Assembly (NCBI GenBank): GCA_902514665.1
Contig: CABXRS010000002.1
Span: 1-64,000, forward strand
Origin: an uncultured Pelagibacteraceae bacterium
Lineage (GTDB): Bacteria > Pseudomonadota > Alphaproteobacteria > Pelagibacterales > Pelagibacteraceae
Reading direction: 5' to 3'
DNA length: 64,000 bases
A program made the position numbers and the translations under genes. The notes below the pieces were generated by a model. It ran no database searches, was not told where the DNA came from, and worked only from the letters and a program-made list of their open reading frames with translations. Positions 60,385-64,000 of the stretch are shown in pieces (positions within the stretch are counted from its first letter, which is position 1; the number at the start of each line of letters is the position of its first letter).

Positions 60385-60813
60385 ATGATTAAATATAAGT
60401 TAATTTGCAAAAATTGTGATACTAAATTTGATAGTTGGTTTGCATCATCTAATGAATATGAAAAGTTAAAAAAAAGAAAATTTTTGACTTGTCATAGTTG
60501 TAATTCATTAAATGTAGAAAAAACTTTGATGGCACCTCAATTAATAAATACCAAAAATGAAACTGAAACAAAATTAAATACTACAAAACATCAAAAAATT
60601 AAAAAAATTATTAAAAATTATCAAAAGTTTATTAAAGACAATTTTCAATACGTGGGAGATAATTTTGCTTATGAGGCAAGATCAATCCATTATAATAATA
60701 AAAAAAAATCTAAAGGTATATATGGAAGTGCCTCCAAACAAGATCTTAAGGACCTGAAAGACGAAGGAATAGACGCTCAGATGATACCCTGGATAGATGA
60801 TAAAGATAATTAA
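60385..60813 (+). CDS. DUF1178 family zinc-ribbon-like protein
   Basis: MIKYKLICKNCDTKFDSWFASSNEYEKLKKRKFLTCHSCNSLNVEKTLMAP. Confidence 0.83.
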   Translation: MIKYKLICKNCDTKFDSWFASSNEYEKLKKRKFLTCHSCNSLNVEKTLMAPQLINTKNETETKLNTTKHQKIKKIIKNYQKFIKDNFQYVGDNFAYEARSIHYNNKKKSKGIYGSASKQDLKDLKDEGIDAQMIPWIDDKDN

Positions 60814-61532
60814 TTTTTTAAAAATTTTGCAATATAGTTTACTGATAGATCTTTTGTAATACTCCACTCGTCTTTAATTATATTAAAATGCATTCCATCA
60901 AACTTTTTTAAAGATAAATTATTTTTGATCAAAATCTCTTTAAGTTTTTGGGGTTTAACAAATTTTTCCCATTCATGAGTTCCTATTGGTAACCATCTTA
61001 AAACATATTCTGCTCCGACTATAGCAAATATATATGATTTTAAAGTTTTATTAATTGTAGCTACAAACATTAATCCATTTTTCTTTAAAAGCTTAGAGCA
61101 TGATTTTAGAAAGAAAGAAATATCATCTACATGCTCAACTATCTCCATATTTAGTATTACATCAAATTTTTTGCCTATTTTTAATTTTTCAGGAGATGAA
61201 CAGATATAATTTATTTTCAGGCCATTTTTATTTGCATGAAGTTTTGCAATTTTAATATTTTTAGTTGATGCATCTATTCCTGTAATATTAGCACCCAATC
61301 TACACATTGGTTCAGACAGCAATCCTCCACCACAACCGATATCTAAAATATCAATTCCAGATAAAGGCTTTGCTTTATTTCTTATTTTAAATTGGTCAAT
61401 TATATTTTCTTTAATATATCTAATCCGAATTGGATTAAATTTGTGCAAAGGTTTAAATTTTCCTTGGGGATCCCACCATTCATCTGCCATATTTGAAAAT
61501 TTTTCTATTTCTTTTTTATTTACGCTAGTCAT
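60810..61532 (-). CDS. ubiG: Ubiquinone biosynthesis O-methyltransferase
   Basis: MADEWWDPQGKFKPLHKFNPIRIRYI, LDIGCGGGLLSEPMCRLGANITGID. Confidence 0.93.
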   Translation of the reverse strand: MTSVNKKEIEKFSNMADEWWDPQGKFKPLHKFNPIRIRYIKENIIDQFKIRNKAKPLSGIDILDIGCGGGLLSEPMCRLGANITGIDASTKNIKIAKLHANKNGLKINYICSSPEKLKIGKKFDVILNMEIVEHVDDISFFLKSCSKLLKKNGLMFVATINKTLKSYIFAIVGAEYVLRWLPIGTHEWEKFVKPQKLKEILIKNNLSLKKFDGMHFNIIKDEWSITKDLSVNYIAKFLKN

Positions 61533-61608
61533 GTACGATAATTAGTTGACATAGCAATTAAGATGTATTTTATCAAATATTAATTAAATAATTATTATTC
61601 AGCTGATC

Positions 61609-62820
61609 ATGAAAACTGTAGTGCTAAAATTTGGTGGAACTTCTGTTGGTAGTATCGATAGAATTAAAAAAGTATGTAAAATTATAGCTTCCTATAAAAA
61701 GAAAAAGTATAAAGTTGTGGTGATTTCTTCTGCCATGGGTGGTGTTACTAACAATCTAGTTAAAAAATCAAAGTCAATTAGTTCCAATTTTGATTTGGCA
61801 GAATATGACGCACTATTATCTACCGGTGAACAAGCTTCATGTGCGCTCATTGCGGGCAGATTGAAACATATTGGATTAAAATCTAGATCTTGGGTATCTT
61901 GGCAGTTACCTATTGTTACAGAGGGATATTACTCAGGTGCTCGAATAAATAAAATAAATATTTATGAATTGAATAAATATATTAAAAGTGGTGGAATACC
62001 AGTTGTTACTGGTTTCCAAGGAATTAATAAAAAACTTAGAATAACTACTATTGGTAGAAGCGGATCTGATGCTACAGCAATAACTTTAGCTAAATATATT
62101 AGAGCTGATGAATGTATAATTTTTACTGACGTAGAAGGTGTTTACACTACTGATCCACGAAATTATAAAAAAGCAAAAAAAATTAAAAAAATTTCTTATG
62201 ATGAGATGCTCGAAATGACATCATTAGGCTCAAAAGTTATGCAACCAACTTCAATTCAGGATGCAAAGTTGAATAAAGTAGATATTAAAGTTAAATCCTC
62301 TTTTGTATTCAAGTCAGGAACTTTAATTACAAATTTAAAAAAATCATTTAGTGACCAGATAATTACTGGAATTTCATCAACCAAAAATGATGCTAAAATT
62401 ACAATAGTTGGTGTTAAGGATAGACCTGGTGTTGCTGCATCAATTTTTAAACCGTTATCTAAAAATTTAATTAATGTTGATATGGTTGTTCAAAATATTT
62501 CACAAAATGGAAAAAATACCGATTTGACTTTTACAATCAAATCTGAAGACCTTAAAAAAACTGAAAAGCTAATAAAAGAAAACAAGAGCATTTCATATAA
62601 AAAATTATCTTTTGACAGAAATGTCTCTAAAGTATCAATAATTGGAGTTGGAATGATTACAACGCCTGGAATAACATACAGAATGTTCCAAGCTTTGGCC
62701 TCAAAAAAAATAAATATTTTAGTTATTTCGACATCTGAAATTAAAATTTCAGTTTTAGTATCAGCAAAGCATGTTAAAAAAGCAATTGCATGTTTACATA
62801 AAGAATTTAAATTAGATTAA
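61609..62820 (+). CDS. lysC: Aspartate kinase
   Basis: [47 protein letters not shown]-terminal ACT repeats. Confidence 0.95.
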   Translation: MKTVVLKFGGTSVGSIDRIKKVCKIIASYKKKKYKVVVISSAMGGVTNNLVKKSKSISSNFDLAEYDALLSTGEQASCALIAGRLKHIGLKSRSWVSWQLPIVTEGYYSGARINKINIYELNKYIKSGGIPVVTGFQGINKKLRITTIGRSGSDATAITLAKYIRADECIIFTDVEGVYTTDPRNYKKAKKIKKISYDEMLEMTSLGSKVMQPTSIQDAKLNKVDIKVKSSFVFKSGTLITNLKKSFSDQIITGISSTKNDAKITIVGVKDRPGVAASIFKPLSKNLINVDMVVQNISQNGKNTDLTFTIKSEDLKKTEKLIKENKSISYKKLSFDRNVSKVSIIGVGMITTPGITYRMFQALASKKINILVISTSEIKISVLVSAKHVKKAIACLHKEFKLD

Positions 62821-62824
62821 TTTA

Positions 62825-63919
62825 ATGAGTGTTAGGCCATTTAGAGATATCAGAAGAAGAAAAACAAAAGTAATAAATGTTGGTGATGTTAAAATTGGAG
62901 GAGATAACCCAATTTCAGTTCAATCAATGACCAACACTTTAACAACTGATGTTAAAGCAACTATAAATCAGATTAATGATATTGCAGAGGAAGGCGCTGA
63001 TATAGTTAGAGTTTCATGTCCAGATGCTGAATCAACTAAAGCTCTAAAAGAAATAGTTAAACATGTATCAATCCCAGTAGTAGCAGATATTCATTTTCAT
63101 TATAAAAGAGCAATCGAAGCAGCTGAAAACGGAGCTAAGTGCTTAAGAATAAATCCTGGTAACATTGGCGAGGAGTCAAAAATTCATGATGTTCTCAGTG
63201 CTGCAAAGGGTAACGGTTGCTCGGTAAGAATAGGAGTAAATGCTGGATCATTAGAAAAAGATATATTATATAAGTTTAAAGAACCTTGTCCAGAAGCCCT
63301 AGTTGAAAGTGCTTTAAGAAATATAAAAATATTGGAAGATAAAGATTTTTTTAATTTTAAGATAAGTGTTAAGTCCTCTGACGTTTTTTTATCAATTGCT
63401 GCTTACAGACAATTATCTAAAGTATGTGATTATCCTCTACATTTGGGTATTACTGAAGCTGGGAGTTTTTTATCTGGAAGTATAAAGTCCTCTATTGGAG
63501 TTGGTAGTCTTTTGATGGATGGAATCGGTGATACAATAAGAATTTCTTTATCAGATAACCCTAGAAGAGAAATTACAATAGGAAATGAAATATTAAAATC
63601 ATTAAATCTAAGGAATAGAGGAGTTAAAATTATATCTTGTCCATCTTGTGCCAGACAAGCTTTTCAAGTAATCGATACTGTTAAAATATTAGAACAAAAG
63701 CTATCTCATATAAAAACACCAATAACTCTGTCGATAATAGGGTGTGTTGTTAACGGACCAGGCGAAGCAGCTCTGACAGATATAGGTATCACTGGAGGTG
63801 GAAAAGGAAATAATATGCTCTATTTATCTGGAGTTCAAAATAAAAAAGTTTTGACTAAAGATATTATTGAAAAAGTTGTTACAGAGGTTGAAAAAAAGGC
63901 ATCTGAGCTGGAAAACTAA
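62825..63919 (+). CDS. ispG: 4-hydroxy-3-methylbut-2-en-1-yl diphosphate synthase
   Basis: [58 protein letters not shown]. Confidence 0.96.
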   Translation: MSVRPFRDIRRRKTKVINVGDVKIGGDNPISVQSMTNTLTTDVKATINQINDIAEEGADIVRVSCPDAESTKALKEIVKHVSIPVVADIHFHYKRAIEAAENGAKCLRINPGNIGEESKIHDVLSAAKGNGCSVRIGVNAGSLEKDILYKFKEPCPEALVESALRNIKILEDKDFFNFKISVKSSDVFLSIAAYRQLSKVCDYPLHLGITEAGSFLSGSIKSSIGVGSLLMDGIGDTIRISLSDNPRREITIGNEILKSLNLRNRGVKIISCPSCARQAFQVIDTVKILEQKLSHIKTPITLSIIGCVVNGPGEAALTDIGITGGGKGNNMLYLSGVQNKKVLTKDIIEKVVTEVEKKASELEN

Positions 63920-63921
63920 AA

Positions 63922-64000
63922 ATGATACCCACCAAAACAATTGAAGATCTTATATTTAGACATTCATCATTAGAAAAAGACTTATCTTCTGGAGCTATAG
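63922..64000 (+). CDS. prfA: Peptide chain release factor 1, N-terminal fragment (truncated by window end)
   Basis: MIPTKTIEDLIFRHSSLEKDLSSGAI..., resembling the RF1 N-terminus. Confidence 0.6.
   Translation, partial: MIPTKTIEDLIFRHSSLEKDLSSGAI

Overview
This 64 kb, very AT-rich, gene-dense window looks like core chromosome of a SAR11/Pelagibacterales alphaproteobacterium. The taxon is inferred from gene order, protein style, and a glycine riboswitch in front of malate synthase. It runs from a truncated gyrB to the start of prfA. It is mostly housekeeping and biosynthesis: aro, arg, dap, his, trp, mur, LPS/KDO, acc, translation, SRP/Sec and DNA metabolism. I found no CRISPR array, transposon, prophage or rRNA. 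Non-coding features are tRNA-Thr(GGT), tRNA-Phe(GAA), tRNA-His(GTG), a small SRP RNA upstream of dnaX, and a tandem glycine riboswitch upstream of glcB. The observations I rate highest are: (1) tRNA-His ending 4 nt before the hisS start codon, with the alphaproteobacterial-type atypical tRNA-His; (2) a rmuC / PD-(D/E)XK phage-type exonuclease / exonuclease I / thioredoxin gene run; (3) a SET-domain methyltransferase gene next to a histone-deacetylase-family gene; (4) an A11 run in dnaX followed by a -1 frame stop, a candidate tau/gamma slippage site; (5) tRNA-Phe and tRNA-Thr with changes at normally invariant D/T-loop positions; (6) an AccA with an apparent C-terminal transmembrane tail; (7) cobS/cobT with a J-domain partner and no cobalamin genes nearby. 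All calls are by eye; no searches were run.
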